Below, piece by piece: positions 10,211 through 19,018 of a stretch of DNA of 60,092 bases. Under the pieces are notes generated by a model, which did no database searches, had not been told where the DNA came from, and was given only the letters and a program-made list of their open reading frames with translations. Made by a program: the position numbers and the translations under genes. The DNA comes from an uncultured Pelagibacteraceae bacterium. Lineage in GTDB: Bacteria > Pseudomonadota > Alphaproteobacteria > Pelagibacterales > Pelagibacteraceae. Numbering within the stretch: the first letter of the stretch is position 1; the number at the start of each line of letters is the position of its first letter. The stretch covers positions 16,001 to 76,092 of the forward strand of contig CABXUR010000002.1 in NCBI GenBank assembly GCA_902515485.1, in the 5' to 3' direction.

Positions 10211-12754
10211 ATGTTTAATCCTTTAAATTTAATTTCTAAATTTATCAAATCTAGCAACCAAAAAGAGCTCGATAGAGTTTCAAATATTGTCAAAAAAATA
10301 AACTCTCTAGAAGATGAGTTCAATAATTTAGACGATTTAGATTTTCCAAAAAAAACTTCAGCTTTTAAAGAACAGATCAATAATGGAAAAAAATTAGATG
10401 AGATTTTACCTGAAGCTTTTGCATTGGTTAGGGAGGCTTCTAAACGAACTCGAAATGAAAGACACTTTGATGTTCAGATAATTGGTGGTGTTGTTTTGCA
10501 TGAAGGTAAAATTGCAGAGATGAGGACAGGTGAAGGCAAGACTTTAACAATTACTTTAGCTGCATATCTTAATGCACTGACTGAAAAAGGAGTTCATATA
10601 GTAACTGTAAATGATTATCTCGCAAAAAGAGACTCGATCGATATGGGGCAAATATATAATTTTCTTGGCCTAACATCAGGCTACATAAATAATGACCAAA
10701 ATGACGAAGATAGAAAGAAAAATTATAACTGTGACATAACCTATGCAACTAATAGTGAATTAGGTTTTGATTATTTGAGAGATAATATGAAATTTTCAGA
10801 GGAAGAAATGGTTCAGAGAGAACATACTTTTTCTATTGTTGATGAAATTGACTCCTGCTTAATTGATGAAGCTAGAACTCCCTTGGTTATTTCAGGATCA
10901 GCGGACGATAAAACAGCTCAATATCTTGCAATAGATAAACTTGTAAAACAACTAAATGATAAAGATTACGAAATTGATGAAAAGGATAGAGGCATTCTTT
11001 TAACCAATGATGGAATTAATAATGTAGAAAAAATTTTTTCTGATGCGGGTATTTTGAAAAATAATAATTTTTATGATCCAGAAAATTTAGGTCTAGTTCA
11101 TCATGTAAATCAAGCATTACGTGCAAATCATTTATTTGAAAAAGGTAAAGATTATATTGTTAAAGATGAAAGTCTTAAGATAATTGATGAACTTACCGGT
11201 AGAATTTTAGAGGGAAGAAGATTTGGTGATGGATTACATCAAGCCTTAGAAGCAAAAGAAAAAATTACTATTCAGGCAGAAAATCAAACCTTAGCTTCAA
11301 TAACCTATCAAAATTATTTTAAACTTTATAAAAAAATATCAGGATGTACAGGAACAGCCGCAACAGAGTCAGAGGAATTTTTTGAAATTTATAATTTGCC
11401 AGTAGTAGTGATACCGACAAATAATGAAATGATCAGAAAAGATTACAATGATCAAATTTTTAGAACTGAAAGTGAAAAAAATGATGCAATTATTGAAAGG
11501 ATTGTTGAGTGTCATAATTTAGGACAACCAATTTTAATATTTACATCAAGTATAAATAAATCAGAAATTTATTCAAAATTACTTAGTAAAAAAAATATTA
11601 AACATGTTGTCTTAAATGCAAAAAATCATGCAAATGAAGCAGAGATTATAGCAAATGCTGGTAAGGAAAATTCAGTCATAATCACTACCAGTATTTCTGG
11701 AAGAGGTGTAGATATTCAATTAGGAGGCAAAAAAGGATCTGTTCAAGATGATCAGTTAAAAATCAATAAGGATAGGATTAAAACGTTGGGCGGTTTATTT
11801 GTTATTGGCACAGAAAGAATGGAATCTCGAAGAGTTGATAATCAGGCAAGAGGAAGGGCTGGTCGACAAGGAGATGAAGGTAGTTCTATTTTTTATGTAA
11901 GTTTAGAGGATGATTTGATGAGGATTTTTGGTTCAGAATCTATGAATAATATGCTTGAAAAATTAGGGTTAAAAGATGGAGAGAGTATTGATCATCCATG
12001 GATAAATAAAGCATTAGAAAGAGCACAACAAAAAGTTGAAGCTAGAAATTTTGATATACGAAAAACTCTAATTAAGTTTGATAATGTCTTAAATGATCAA
12101 AGACACGTTGTATTTTCGCAAAGGAAAAATGCAATGAATAGTAAAAATATTTTTGAATATTCAGATGAATTTTTGAAAGAAATTTCCCAAGATATTGTGA
12201 AATTAAAAATTCAAAAATTATCAAATCCTAAAAGTAATGAATTTTCAAATCGACTAAGACAAATTGTTGGAAAAAGTTTTGAAGAAAATGAATTTAAAAA
12301 TTTAATTTCATCTAGTGATAATGAAACTAAAGAAAAAATTTTAAATAAATTTAAAGAATCACGAAACGATAGAATAAATTTACTTGGTGAAGATCATGCA
12401 AAAGAAATTGAAAAAAGAATATTCCTTCAATCAATAGATCTAAATTGGAAGTCTCACATTCAATATTTAGAACAATTAAGACAAGTAATAGGTCTTAGAT
12501 CCTATGGGCAAAGAGATCCTTTAATCGAGTATAAAAAAGAGGCTTTTGAGCTATTTTCAAATCTTTTAGAAAAACTAAAATTAGACTACATTACAATTTT
12601 AATGAATTTAAAAGTTGTAACTGAACAAGCACCAGAACAAGAAAATAAAACTAGTATGTTGGACCAAATGAAAAAAGGTAAAAAAATTGGTAGAAATGAA
12701 CCTTGTTATTGTGGCTCTGGAAAAAAATTCAAACATTGTTGTGGAGCTTTATAA
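10211..12754 (+). CDS. secA: Preprotein translocase ATPase SecA
   Basis: SecA drives post-translational export of preproteins through SecYEG. The 847-residue protein has Walker A MRTGEGKT at about 104-111 and Walker B VDEIDS near 207-212. The second helicase domain includes TNMAGRG-equivalent TSISGRGVDI and the ARGRAGRQGD motif. The C-terminal SEC-C zinc tail (CYCGSGKKFKHCC) binds SecB or membranes in other species. It is a single-gene unit, with the convergent accA stop only 6 bases downstream. Confidence 0.98.
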   Translation: MFNPLNLISKFIKSSNQKELDRVSNIVKKINSLEDEFNNLDDLDFPKKTSAFKEQINNGKKLDEILPEAFALVREASKRTRNERHFDVQIIGGVVLHEGKIAEMRTGEGKTLTITLAAYLNALTEKGVHIVTVNDYLAKRDSIDMGQIYNFLGLTSGYINNDQNDEDRKKNYNCDITYATNSELGFDYLRDNMKFSEEEMVQREHTFSIVDEIDSCLIDEARTPLVISGSADDKTAQYLAIDKLVKQLNDKDYEIDEKDRGILLTNDGINNVEKIFSDAGILKNNNFYDPENLGLVHHVNQALRANHLFEKGKDYIVKDESLKIIDELTGRILEGRRFGDGLHQALEAKEKITIQAENQTLASITYQNYFKLYKKISGCTGTAATESEEFFEIYNLPVVVIPTNNEMIRKDYNDQIFRTESEKNDAIIERIVECHNLGQPILIFTSSINKSEIYSKLLSKKNIKHVVLNAKNHANEAEIIANAGKENSVIITTSISGRGVDIQLGGKKGSVQDDQLKINKDRIKTLGGLFVIGTERMESRRVDNQARGRAGRQGDEGSSIFYVSLEDDLMRIFGSESMNNMLEKLGLKDGESIDHPWINKALERAQQKVEARNFDIRKTLIKFDNVLNDQRHVVFSQRKNAMNSKNIFEYSDEFLKEISQDIVKLKIQKLSNPKSNEFSNRLRQIVGKSFEENEFKNLISSSDNETKEKILNKFKESRNDRINLLGEDHAKEIEKRIFLQSIDLNWKSHIQYLEQLRQVIGLRSYGQRDPLIEYKKEAFELFSNLLEKLKLDYITILMNLKVVTEQAPEQENKTSMLDQMKKGKKIGRNEPCYCGSGKKFKHCCGAL

Positions 12755-12760
12755 AGTTAA

Positions 12761-13858
12761 TTAAAATAAAGCAAATGCTAAAGTAAGTAATATAAAGCCT
12801 AAGATAGAAGATCCAATAAGTATTTTTTTAGATTTTAAAATTTCTACAATATTATTTTCTTTTATTGTTAGTGTGCTTATGTCCTCTGAATTACTTATAA
12901 ATCCTTTATTTCTTCCAATCTTTAAAAATTTATTTTTTCTTTCACTCATGATCTCTTCAGAGGATAAGTCTTTAAAATATTCTAAATTTTTAGATATCGA
13001 ATTTCTTAAATTGTCTAATATTAAATCTCTATCTCTATGAGCTCCACCCAATGGTTCTGGAATTATTTCATCTATAACCTGAAGTTCTAATAAATCTTTA
13101 GCTGATAATTTCATTGCCTTTGCCGCATCAAGCATTTTTTTTGGATCTCTCCATAAAATTGTTGCACATCCTTCAGGAGATATCACAGAATAAATAGCAT
13201 TTTCTAACATTATTACTTTATTAGATGATGCTAGAGCTATTGCCCCTCCAGATCCACCTTCACCAATTATAATAGCAAGTGTTGGAACTTTAAGTTCCAT
13301 ACAACATTCAATTGATTTTGCAATTGCCTCCGCCTGTCCTCTTTCTTCAGCACCAACTCCTGGATATGCTCCTGGAGTATCTATAAAAGAAATTATTGGA
13401 ATATTAAATTTATTTGCCAAATTCATTAACCTAATTGTTTTTCGATAACCTTCTGGTCTCATCATCCCAAAATTTCTTTCAATTCTACTCTCTAAATTTT
13501 CACCCTTTTCTTGTCCAATTACTAATACTGATTGTCCATTGAATTTTGCAAAACCTGTAAGTACTGATTTATCTTCACCATAATATCTATCTCCAGATAA
13601 AGAGATAAAATCATCAAATAAATTATCTATAAAAAATTTTGATTTAGGCCTATCTTCATGTCTAGCAACCATAGTAGTTTGCCAAGGGTCTAAATTTGAA
13701 TAAATATCCTTTAATTTTTTATCTAATTCAGCTTGTGTATTTGATATTTTTTGAGTATCGACTTCAGATAAACCCTCTTGATTAAAGGGATCTTTTAGTT
13801 TTTCAATTTCACTTTCTATATTTTTAATATCATTTTCAAAATTAAGATAATTTTTCAT
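12761..13858 (-). CDS. accA: Acetyl-CoA carboxylase carboxyltransferase alpha subunit with C-terminal membrane helix
   Basis: With AccD (35241-36170) this subunit transfers CO2 from biotin to acetyl-CoA, making malonyl-CoA for fatty acids. The catalytic core is normal: the SGDRYYGED segment, ERNFGMMRPEGYRK, the DTPGAYPGVGAEERGQ loop and GEGGSGGA are all present. At 365 residues it is about 45 longer than E. coli AccA (319). The extension ends in a hydrophobic run (about residues 346-365) preceded by lysines, which reads as a tail anchor. This would tether the carboxylase to the membrane; that is inference. The gene diverges from the glcB riboswitch leader. Confidence 0.95.
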   Translation of the reverse strand: MKNYLNFENDIKNIESEIEKLKDPFNQEGLSEVDTQKISNTQAELDKKLKDIYSNLDPWQTTMVARHEDRPKSKFFIDNLFDDFISLSGDRYYGEDKSVLTGFAKFNGQSVLVIGQEKGENLESRIERNFGMMRPEGYRKTIRLMNLANKFNIPIISFIDTPGAYPGVGAEERGQAEAIAKSIECCMELKVPTLAIIIGEGGSGGAIALASSNKVIMLENAIYSVISPEGCATILWRDPKKMLDAAKAMKLSAKDLLELQVIDEIIPEPLGGAHRDRDLILDNLRNSISKNLEYFKDLSSEEIMSERKNKFLKIGRNKGFISNSEDISTLTIKENNIVEILKSKKILIGSSILGFILLTLAFALF

Positions 13859-13935
13859 AATTAATTTATATCGGACAATTAAAATATAAAAAAGGCAATA
13901 AAGTGATGATGAATATCCTTTGTAAATGTTATCAA

Positions 13936-13964
13936 TTGACTTAAATTTTTTTTAAAGATAAAAT
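13936..13964 (+). promoter_or_regulatory. Promoter of the glycine riboswitch-glcB transcript
   Basis: TTGACT (13936-13941) and TAAAAT (13959-13964) are 17 bases apart, among the better sigma-70 matches in the window. Transcription would begin near 13971, directly before the first glycine aptamer. Confidence 0.65.
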
Positions 13965-13972
13965 TTATTTAT

Positions 13973-14118
13973 CGGGAGAGACTGATAAGCTTATTGGCGC
14001 CGAAGGAGCAACCACCCCGGAAACTCTCAGGCAAAAGGACCGTTAAACGCATAACACTCTGGAAAGAGATTAATTTCCGCCGAAGGAGCAAAACTCTCAG
14101 GCAAAAATACAGATGGGG
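13973..14118 (+). ncRNA. Tandem glycine riboswitch
   Basis: Two glycine aptamers are arranged in series. Each has the hallmark core GCCGAAGGAGCAA followed by AACTCTCAGGCAAAA. The cores are at about 14000-14012 with 14031-14046 for aptamer 1, and 14079-14091 with 14092-14107 for aptamer 2. Aptamer 1 opens with the CGGGAGAG strand at 13973. No U-run terminator follows aptamer 2, and the glcB start codon is 15 bases past the last core element. Control is therefore more likely at translation. A glycine switch on malate synthase is known from SAR11; elsewhere this switch usually governs the glycine cleavage system. Confidence 0.95.
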
Positions 14119-14135
14119 TAAATATTAGTGCTATG
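14050..14135 (+). promoter_or_regulatory. Possible start-codon-sequestering helix in glcB leader
   Basis: Bases 14050-14058 (CATAACACT) at the 5' foot of aptamer 2 can pair with 14127-14135 (AGTGCTATG), which ends in the glcB start codon. This gives 4 pairs, one A-C mismatch and 4 pairs. A purine run GGGG (14115-14118) lies in the enclosed loop and is the only Shine-Dalgarno-like element. The pairing is seen in sequence; its use as the switch output is inference. Confidence 0.4.
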
Positions 14136-16295
14136 CAAGAGAAATATATTAAAATTAACAAACTAAAAGTTTCAGAAAGTTTATCTAGATTTGTGAAAGA
14201 TGAACTATTGAAAGACACAAATATTTCTAGTGATGATTTTTGGCTAGGTTTTGAAAAAACTGTTGAGGAGCTTGAACCAAAAAATAGACAATTAATTAAT
14301 TTTAGAGAAACTTTACAAAAAAAAATTGATACATGGCATATTAAGAATAAATCTAATGAATTCAATTTAATTGAATACAAAAAATTTTTAGTTGAGATCG
14401 GCTACTTAAAAGAAGAAGGCCCAGATTTTTCAATAGACACAAAAAATGTAGACGATGAAATCACAAAAATTGCAGGACCGCAATTAGTTGTACCAATTAT
14501 GAACTCACGTTATGCATTGAACGCAGCCAATGCAAGATGGATGAGTCTCTATGACAGTTTATATGGGACTGATGTTATAGAACAATCTGAGGATAGCGTT
14601 TCTGAAAGATATGACCCTTTGAGAGGAGAAATGGTTATTAAATATGGTAGAGACTTTTTGGATAAATATTTTCCTTTGAAGGATATGAGCTGGAGCAAAA
14701 TTACTACTGTAGCAGTCAAAGAAGGAAGTTTTAAAGCATTAAAAGGAGTTGAAACATTTGATTTAGTAGATGAAGAAAAATTTATTGGTCATAGAGGTGA
14801 AGCAGATAACCCATCGGCAATTATTTTGAAAAATAATAACTTACATATTGAAATTTTAAGAGATCGAAGAGCCTTTAGTGCTCAACAAGATTATGCAGGT
14901 ATTAGTGATATAATATTAGAGTCTGCTATATCCACTATATGTGACAACGAAGACAGCGTTGCAGCAGTTGATGCTGCAGATAAAGTTATTTGCTACAGGA
15001 ACTGGTTGGGTTTAATGAAAGGTACTCTAAAAACTCAATTTGAAAAAGGTGGTAAACTACTTGAAAGAAAATTAAATCCAAACAGAAGTTACATATCAAA
15101 AGATGGTAAAGGACTTAAACTTCACGGAAGAAGTCTATTGTTGATAAGAAATGTTGGACATTTAATGACAAGCCCATCAATAATTCTCAGTAATGGCAAT
15201 GAAGTCCCTGAAGGTATCATGGATGCATTTATAACTGTTGCTGCTGCTCTTCATGATCTTAAAAATAAAAATAATTCTAGAACTGGATCCATTTATATAG
15301 TTAAACCAAAAATGCATGGACCGGAGGAAACTGAATTTACTGATTTGATATTTTCTAAAGTTGAGGAAGTTTTAGGATTAGATAAATACACTTGTAAAAT
15401 CGGAATTATGGATGAAGAAAGAAGAACTTCATCCAATCTAAAAGAATGCATAAGAACACTAAAAAATAGAGTATTTTTTATTAATACAGGTTTTTTAGAT
15501 AGAACTGGAGATGAAATGCACACTTCGATGGAAGCAGGACCAATGATTAAAAAAGGAGAAATGAAATCTTCTAAATGGATCTTAGCATACGAAAATAATA
15601 ACGTTGATATTGGTTTAAAATGTGGACTTTCAGGAAAAGCTCAAATTGGTAAAGGAATGTGGGCAATGCCAGATAAAATGAAAGATATGATGGAGCAAAA
15701 AACAGGTCACTTAAAAGCAGGTGCAAATTGCGCTTGGGTACCATCTCCTACGGCAGCAGCCCTACATGCATTACACTATCATGAAATAGATATTTTTGAT
15801 CAACAAAAAAATATAATTAAAAGAGAAAAAGCAAAACTTGATGACCTTTTAACAATTCCAGTTGCAAATAGACCTAACTGGTCAATTGAAGAAATTAATA
15901 GTGAAATTTCTAACTCAGCACAAACATTGTTAGGTTATGTAGTAAGATGGATAGATCAAGGTGTAGGTTGTTCAAAAGTTCCAGATATAAATAATATTGG
16001 GCTAATGGAAGATAGAGCAACTTTAAGAATATCTTCACAGCATATTGCTAACTGGATACATCATGGAATTACTACTAAATTACAAGTTTTAGGAATAATG
16101 AAAGAGATGGCAAAAATTGTTGATAATCAAAATAAAGGTGATGATAAATATATCAGAATGAGTGACGACTTTGATAGGTCATTAGCTTTTAAAACCGCAT
16201 GTGATTTAGTTTTCAGTGGTAAAGAGCAGCCCTCAGGATATACAGAACCTTTACTACATTTAAATAGACTTAAAAAAAAAATTAATCAGAACTAG
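14133..16295 (+). CDS. glcB: Malate synthase G
   Basis: The enzyme condenses glyoxylate with acetyl-CoA to give malate. The 720 residues match the single-chain G isoform (E. coli GlcB has 723). Recognisable parts are the N-terminal clasp, the LRGEMVIKYGRDFLD region, GRSLLLIRNVGHLM, the MEAGPM segment and the ANRPNWSIEEI region near the C-terminus. The start at 14133 follows the riboswitch directly. Glycine control makes sense if glycine is turned into glyoxylate and then fed to malate, which links the gene to carbon supply from glycine. Its 3' end overlaps the convergent recR by 14 bases. Confidence 0.97.
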   Translation: MQEKYIKINKLKVSESLSRFVKDELLKDTNISSDDFWLGFEKTVEELEPKNRQLINFRETLQKKIDTWHIKNKSNEFNLIEYKKFLVEIGYLKEEGPDFSIDTKNVDDEITKIAGPQLVVPIMNSRYALNAANARWMSLYDSLYGTDVIEQSEDSVSERYDPLRGEMVIKYGRDFLDKYFPLKDMSWSKITTVAVKEGSFKALKGVETFDLVDEEKFIGHRGEADNPSAIILKNNNLHIEILRDRRAFSAQQDYAGISDIILESAISTICDNEDSVAAVDAADKVICYRNWLGLMKGTLKTQFEKGGKLLERKLNPNRSYISKDGKGLKLHGRSLLLIRNVGHLMTSPSIILSNGNEVPEGIMDAFITVAAALHDLKNKNNSRTGSIYIVKPKMHGPEETEFTDLIFSKVEEVLGLDKYTCKIGIMDEERRTSSNLKECIRTLKNRVFFINTGFLDRTGDEMHTSMEAGPMIKKGEMKSSKWILAYENNNVDIGLKCGLSGKAQIGKGMWAMPDKMKDMMEQKTGHLKAGANCAWVPSPTAAALHALHYHEIDIFDQQKNIIKREKAKLDDLLTIPVANRPNWSIEEINSEISNSAQTLLGYVVRWIDQGVGCSKVPDINNIGLMEDRATLRISSQHIANWIHHGITTKLQVLGIMKEMAKIVDNQNKGDDKYIRMSDDFDRSLAFKTACDLVFSGKEQPSGYTEPLLHLNRLKKKINQN

Positions 16296-16893
16296 AATTT
16301 AAATCAGCTCTATTTTTAAAAGCAGAAAATAAAGTTCCATCATCTAAATTTTCAATTTCACCTCCAACTGGGAGTCCTTGAGCTAATTTAGTAACTTTAG
16401 CACCAGTATTTTTTAAACTATCCTGGATATAGTAAGCAGTAGTTTGTCCTTCAACTGTTGCGCTAGTTGCAAGTATTACTTCCTCTATACTTTCTTTATT
16501 TACTCTTTCTACTAATGAGTTGATTAAAAGATCTTCTTTTCTTTGTCCTACAGACGAAATAGTTCCACCCAAAATATGAAAATATCCTTGAAAAATATTT
16601 GAATTTTCAATTGACCATTGGTCTGCAATATCTTCTACTACACAAATTTTATTATATTTTTCTTTTGAACTTTCACAATTAATACATCCGCTTAAATTTG
16701 ATTTTAATGATCCACAAAAGTTACATCTTGTTACATTTTTAAAAACTTGATCCAATGTACTTGCCAATGGCTTAACCAACTCATCTCTATTGTTAATCAA
16801 TTTTAGAACAATTCTTTTTGCTGATTTGGGGCCAAGACCAGGAAGCTTTGAAATTAACTTTATTAATTCCTCAATCTCATGTATATTTTGCAT
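16282..16893 (-). CDS. recR: Recombination protein RecR
   Basis: RecR works with RecO and RecF to load RecA at gaps. The 203-residue length is standard. It has an N-terminal helix-hairpin-helix (LPGLGPKSAKR), a four-cysteine zinc motif (CNFC, then CINC, about residues 57-73), and a Toprim domain (VVEDIADQWSIE, then the ATSATVEGQTTAYYI stretch). It is the last gene of the SRP RNA-dnaX-ybaB-recR group, 3 bases after ybaB, which is a conserved bacterial order. Confidence 0.97.
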   Translation of the reverse strand: MQNIHEIEELIKLISKLPGLGPKSAKRIVLKLINNRDELVKPLASTLDQVFKNVTRCNFCGSLKSNLSGCINCESSKEKYNKICVVEDIADQWSIENSNIFQGYFHILGGTISSVGQRKEDLLINSLVERVNKESIEEVILATSATVEGQTTAYYIQDSLKNTGAKVTKLAQGLPVGGEIENLDDGTLFSAFKNRADLNSSSD

Positions 16894-16896
16894 TAA

Positions 16897-17214
16897 TTAT
16901 AATGGCCATTTAAAACCAGGAATTCCAAAACCTCCGGTGGCTTTTGAAATCTCTTCTGTGGTCTTTGTTTTCAATTGTGATTTTGCACTATTGTGAGCTG
17001 CAACAATTAAATCTTCAATTATTGTCTTATCTTCTTTAATAATTTCGTCAGACAATTCAATTTTTTGCATCTCTCCTTCACCATCAAGAGTTATTTTAAC
17101 TGAATTAGACCCTGAAACTCCCTCAGCTTTAATCTCCTTAATTTTTTCTTGGCTTTCTTTCATTTTCGCCTCTAATTCCTTTGCTTTATCTAAAATCTTT
17201 GTAAAATCAGTCAT
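16897..17214 (-). CDS. YbaB/EbfC family nucleoid-associated protein
   Basis: A small DNA-binding protein of about 105 residues. It has an N-terminal coiled-coil helix (KILDKAKELEAKMKESQEKI), a short beta region with SVKITLDGEGEMQKIELSD, and a C-terminal helix. I start it at the ATG at 17214 (MTDFTK), where family members begin. An in-frame ATG seven codons earlier would lengthen the overlap with dnaX from 8 to 29 bases. It forms dimers that bind DNA, and its pairing with dnaX and recR is conserved. Confidence 0.93.
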   Translation of the reverse strand: MTDFTKILDKAKELEAKMKESQEKIKEIKAEGVSGSNSVKITLDGEGEMQKIELSDEIIKEDKTIIEDLIVAAHNSAKSQLKTKTTEEISKATGGFGIPGFKWPL

Positions 17215-18877
17215 TTTTATCCTCTTCTTTTTCATTTAACTTTACGTCTACAAGTTCTGCATCAGGAAATTTTTCCATCACCATCCTATAGATCTCTGAA
17301 CTTTTAGCCTCATTAATCTGTTCATCTTTTTTATTCCTTTGTTTCTCTTTAACTGACAACTCGCCTTTAGATTTACTAAAGGTAATAATCCATCTTTCAG
17401 AAGTCCATTCAAAAAGTTTTGAGGAAAGATCTTTCACAAAATCTTTATCTAAGTTATCATTAAAAGAAATTTCAATTCTATTTCTCTCAAATTTTACAAG
17501 ATTTACATTTTTTTCTAATTCATATTTTAGTTTAATTTCTTTTTTTTGAGTACAGATATCAAGAAGGTCTTCAAATGAATTTATCAAATTTTTATCAATC
17601 GCTTCAACTTCTTGTTTCACATCAGGTTTATGTTTTTCTTCTTGGGCTACATTTTTTATTTGATTTATAACTCTTGAATTATCCTCAAATTCATCTTCTT
17701 TTTCTTTTTTCTGGATTCGATCATCTATATTGAAACTTGTTTGCTCTTTTTTAGTATCTTGCTTTAACTTAATTGAACTTAAATGCATCAATCTTATTAA
17801 AAACATTTCTATAGACAAATGCTGGTTAGAGACGATGTCTAATTCTTCAAGTGAAGATACAGCAAACTGCCAAAATAAAATTAAAATTTCTGAGTTTACT
17901 TGATTAGAAATTTCTTTAATTTTTGAAAACTCTTCATCGTTAAGTGAAAAATTTGTACTTTCTAGGGATAATGAATTTATATTTTTGAAATAATAAAGTA
18001 TTTCTAAAAAATCATTAATAAATACCTTTGGTTCAACACCCTGATCGTAAATTTTTCTATAAATATTAATAACTTTTTCCTCATCTCCTTTAAGTACTAA
18101 TTCAAATAAATTTATCAATTGAGATTTATCAAAATATCCAAAAATTTTTTGTGCAGCGTTTAAATCTAATTCAGTATTTTGCTCTAAACTTAGTAGACCT
18201 CTATCCAATAAAGATAATGCATCTCTTACAGATCCTTCAGATATTTTAACAATTAATTTTAAAGCTTCATCTGATACTTTGCCATTCTCTTTATCTTTAA
18301 TTTTTTTTATAAATTCGAATAATTCTGTTGATTTAATTCGTGATAAATCAAATCTTTGACATCTTGACACCACGGTAATTGGTATTTTTTTAATTTCTGT
18401 AGTTGCAAAAATAAATTTAAGATATGCTGGTGGCTCTTCCAGTGTTTTTAACAAAGCGTTAAAAGCTTGTTTGCTTAACATATGTACTTCATCAATTATA
18501 AAAATCTTAAATTTTGCAGAAGTAGGTCCATATCTAGAGAATTCAATTAAATCTCTGACATCATCAACACCAGTTTTGCTAGCTGCATCCATTTCAAGTA
18601 CATCAATGTGACTTGCATCGGCTATTGATTTACAATTTTCGCATAAATCTTTTTTACATAAATTTTCAATTCCTTTTAAACAGTTAAGCCCCTTAGCAAC
18701 AATTCTGGCAGTCGTAGTTTTGCCAATTCCTCTTATTCCAGTGAATAAATAAGCATTAGGAATTTTATCTGCTTTAATGGAATTAGTTATAGTTTCAGCC
18801 ACAACTTCTTGGCCAATAAGATCATCAAAAATTTGTGGTCTATATTTTAATGCTAATACTTTAGAGTTATTATTCAT
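17207..18877 (-). CDS. dnaX: DNA polymerase III subunit gamma/tau
   Basis: This is the clamp-loader ATPase core. The 556-residue protein opens with the RPQIFDDLIGQE signature. Walker A (GIRGIGKTT) follows, then a zinc module with four cysteines (about residues 67-82), Walker B (IIDEVHML) and the sensor region TVVSRCQRFDLSR. The C-terminal third is low-complexity and lysine/glutamate-rich, then a tau-like domain. The ATG lies 15 bases after the SRP RNA, so both are probably on one transcript. I did not see an obvious programmed frameshift signal for a separate gamma form. Confidence 0.96.
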   Translation of the reverse strand: MNNNSKVLALKYRPQIFDDLIGQEVVAETITNSIKADKIPNAYLFTGIRGIGKTTTARIVAKGLNCLKGIENLCKKDLCENCKSIADASHIDVLEMDAASKTGVDDVRDLIEFSRYGPTSAKFKIFIIDEVHMLSKQAFNALLKTLEEPPAYLKFIFATTEIKKIPITVVSRCQRFDLSRIKSTELFEFIKKIKDKENGKVSDEALKLIVKISEGSVRDALSLLDRGLLSLEQNTELDLNAAQKIFGYFDKSQLINLFELVLKGDEEKVINIYRKIYDQGVEPKVFINDFLEILYYFKNINSLSLESTNFSLNDEEFSKIKEISNQVNSEILILFWQFAVSSLEELDIVSNQHLSIEMFLIRLMHLSSIKLKQDTKKEQTSFNIDDRIQKKEKEDEFEDNSRVINQIKNVAQEEKHKPDVKQEVEAIDKNLINSFEDLLDICTQKKEIKLKYELEKNVNLVKFERNRIEISFNDNLDKDFVKDLSSKLFEWTSERWIITFSKSKGELSVKEKQRNKKDEQINEAKSSEIYRMVMEKFPDAELVDVKLNEKEEDKND

Positions 18878-18891
18878 TTTGTTAATTTTAA

Positions 18892-18975
18892 GGAGACTAG
18901 AACCTGAATAACTGTCTCTACGACTGCTTCCGTTAAGATCTGGTCGGGTTCAAGCAGCATCCACCTCTAGCCTCC
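18892..18975 (-). ncRNA. ffs: Signal recognition particle 4.5S RNA
   Basis: The minus strand folds into one long hairpin with closing pairs GGAG/CTCC at its ends. It contains the SRP domain IV signature: GACCAG, the tetraloop region and GGAAGCAGTC, which is the Ffh-binding symmetric loop. Length is about 84 bases, the short bacterial type. Its 5' end coincides with the start predicted from the -10 box at 18982-18987. dnaX starts 15 bases beyond its 3' end with no terminator between. Confidence 0.93.
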
Positions 18976-18981
18976 AAAACT

Positions 18982-19011
18982 ATTATAGCAGTTATAATTT
19001 CTATTCCACAA
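18982..19011 (-). promoter_or_regulatory. SRP RNA promoter
   Basis: On the minus strand TTGTGG (19006-19011) and a consensus TATAAT (18982-18987) are 18 bases apart. The predicted start at about 18975 matches the 5' end of the RNA hairpin. The promoter fits in the 43-base gap after pheA and may also drive dnaX-ybaB-recR. Confidence 0.7.
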
Positions 19012-19018
19012 GAAAAGA

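Noticed and set aside
14027-14380. 117-codon minus-strand frame across the riboswitch and glcB start
   Set aside because: It covers a conserved structured RNA and a confident gene on the other strand; composition is typical of an antisense shadow.
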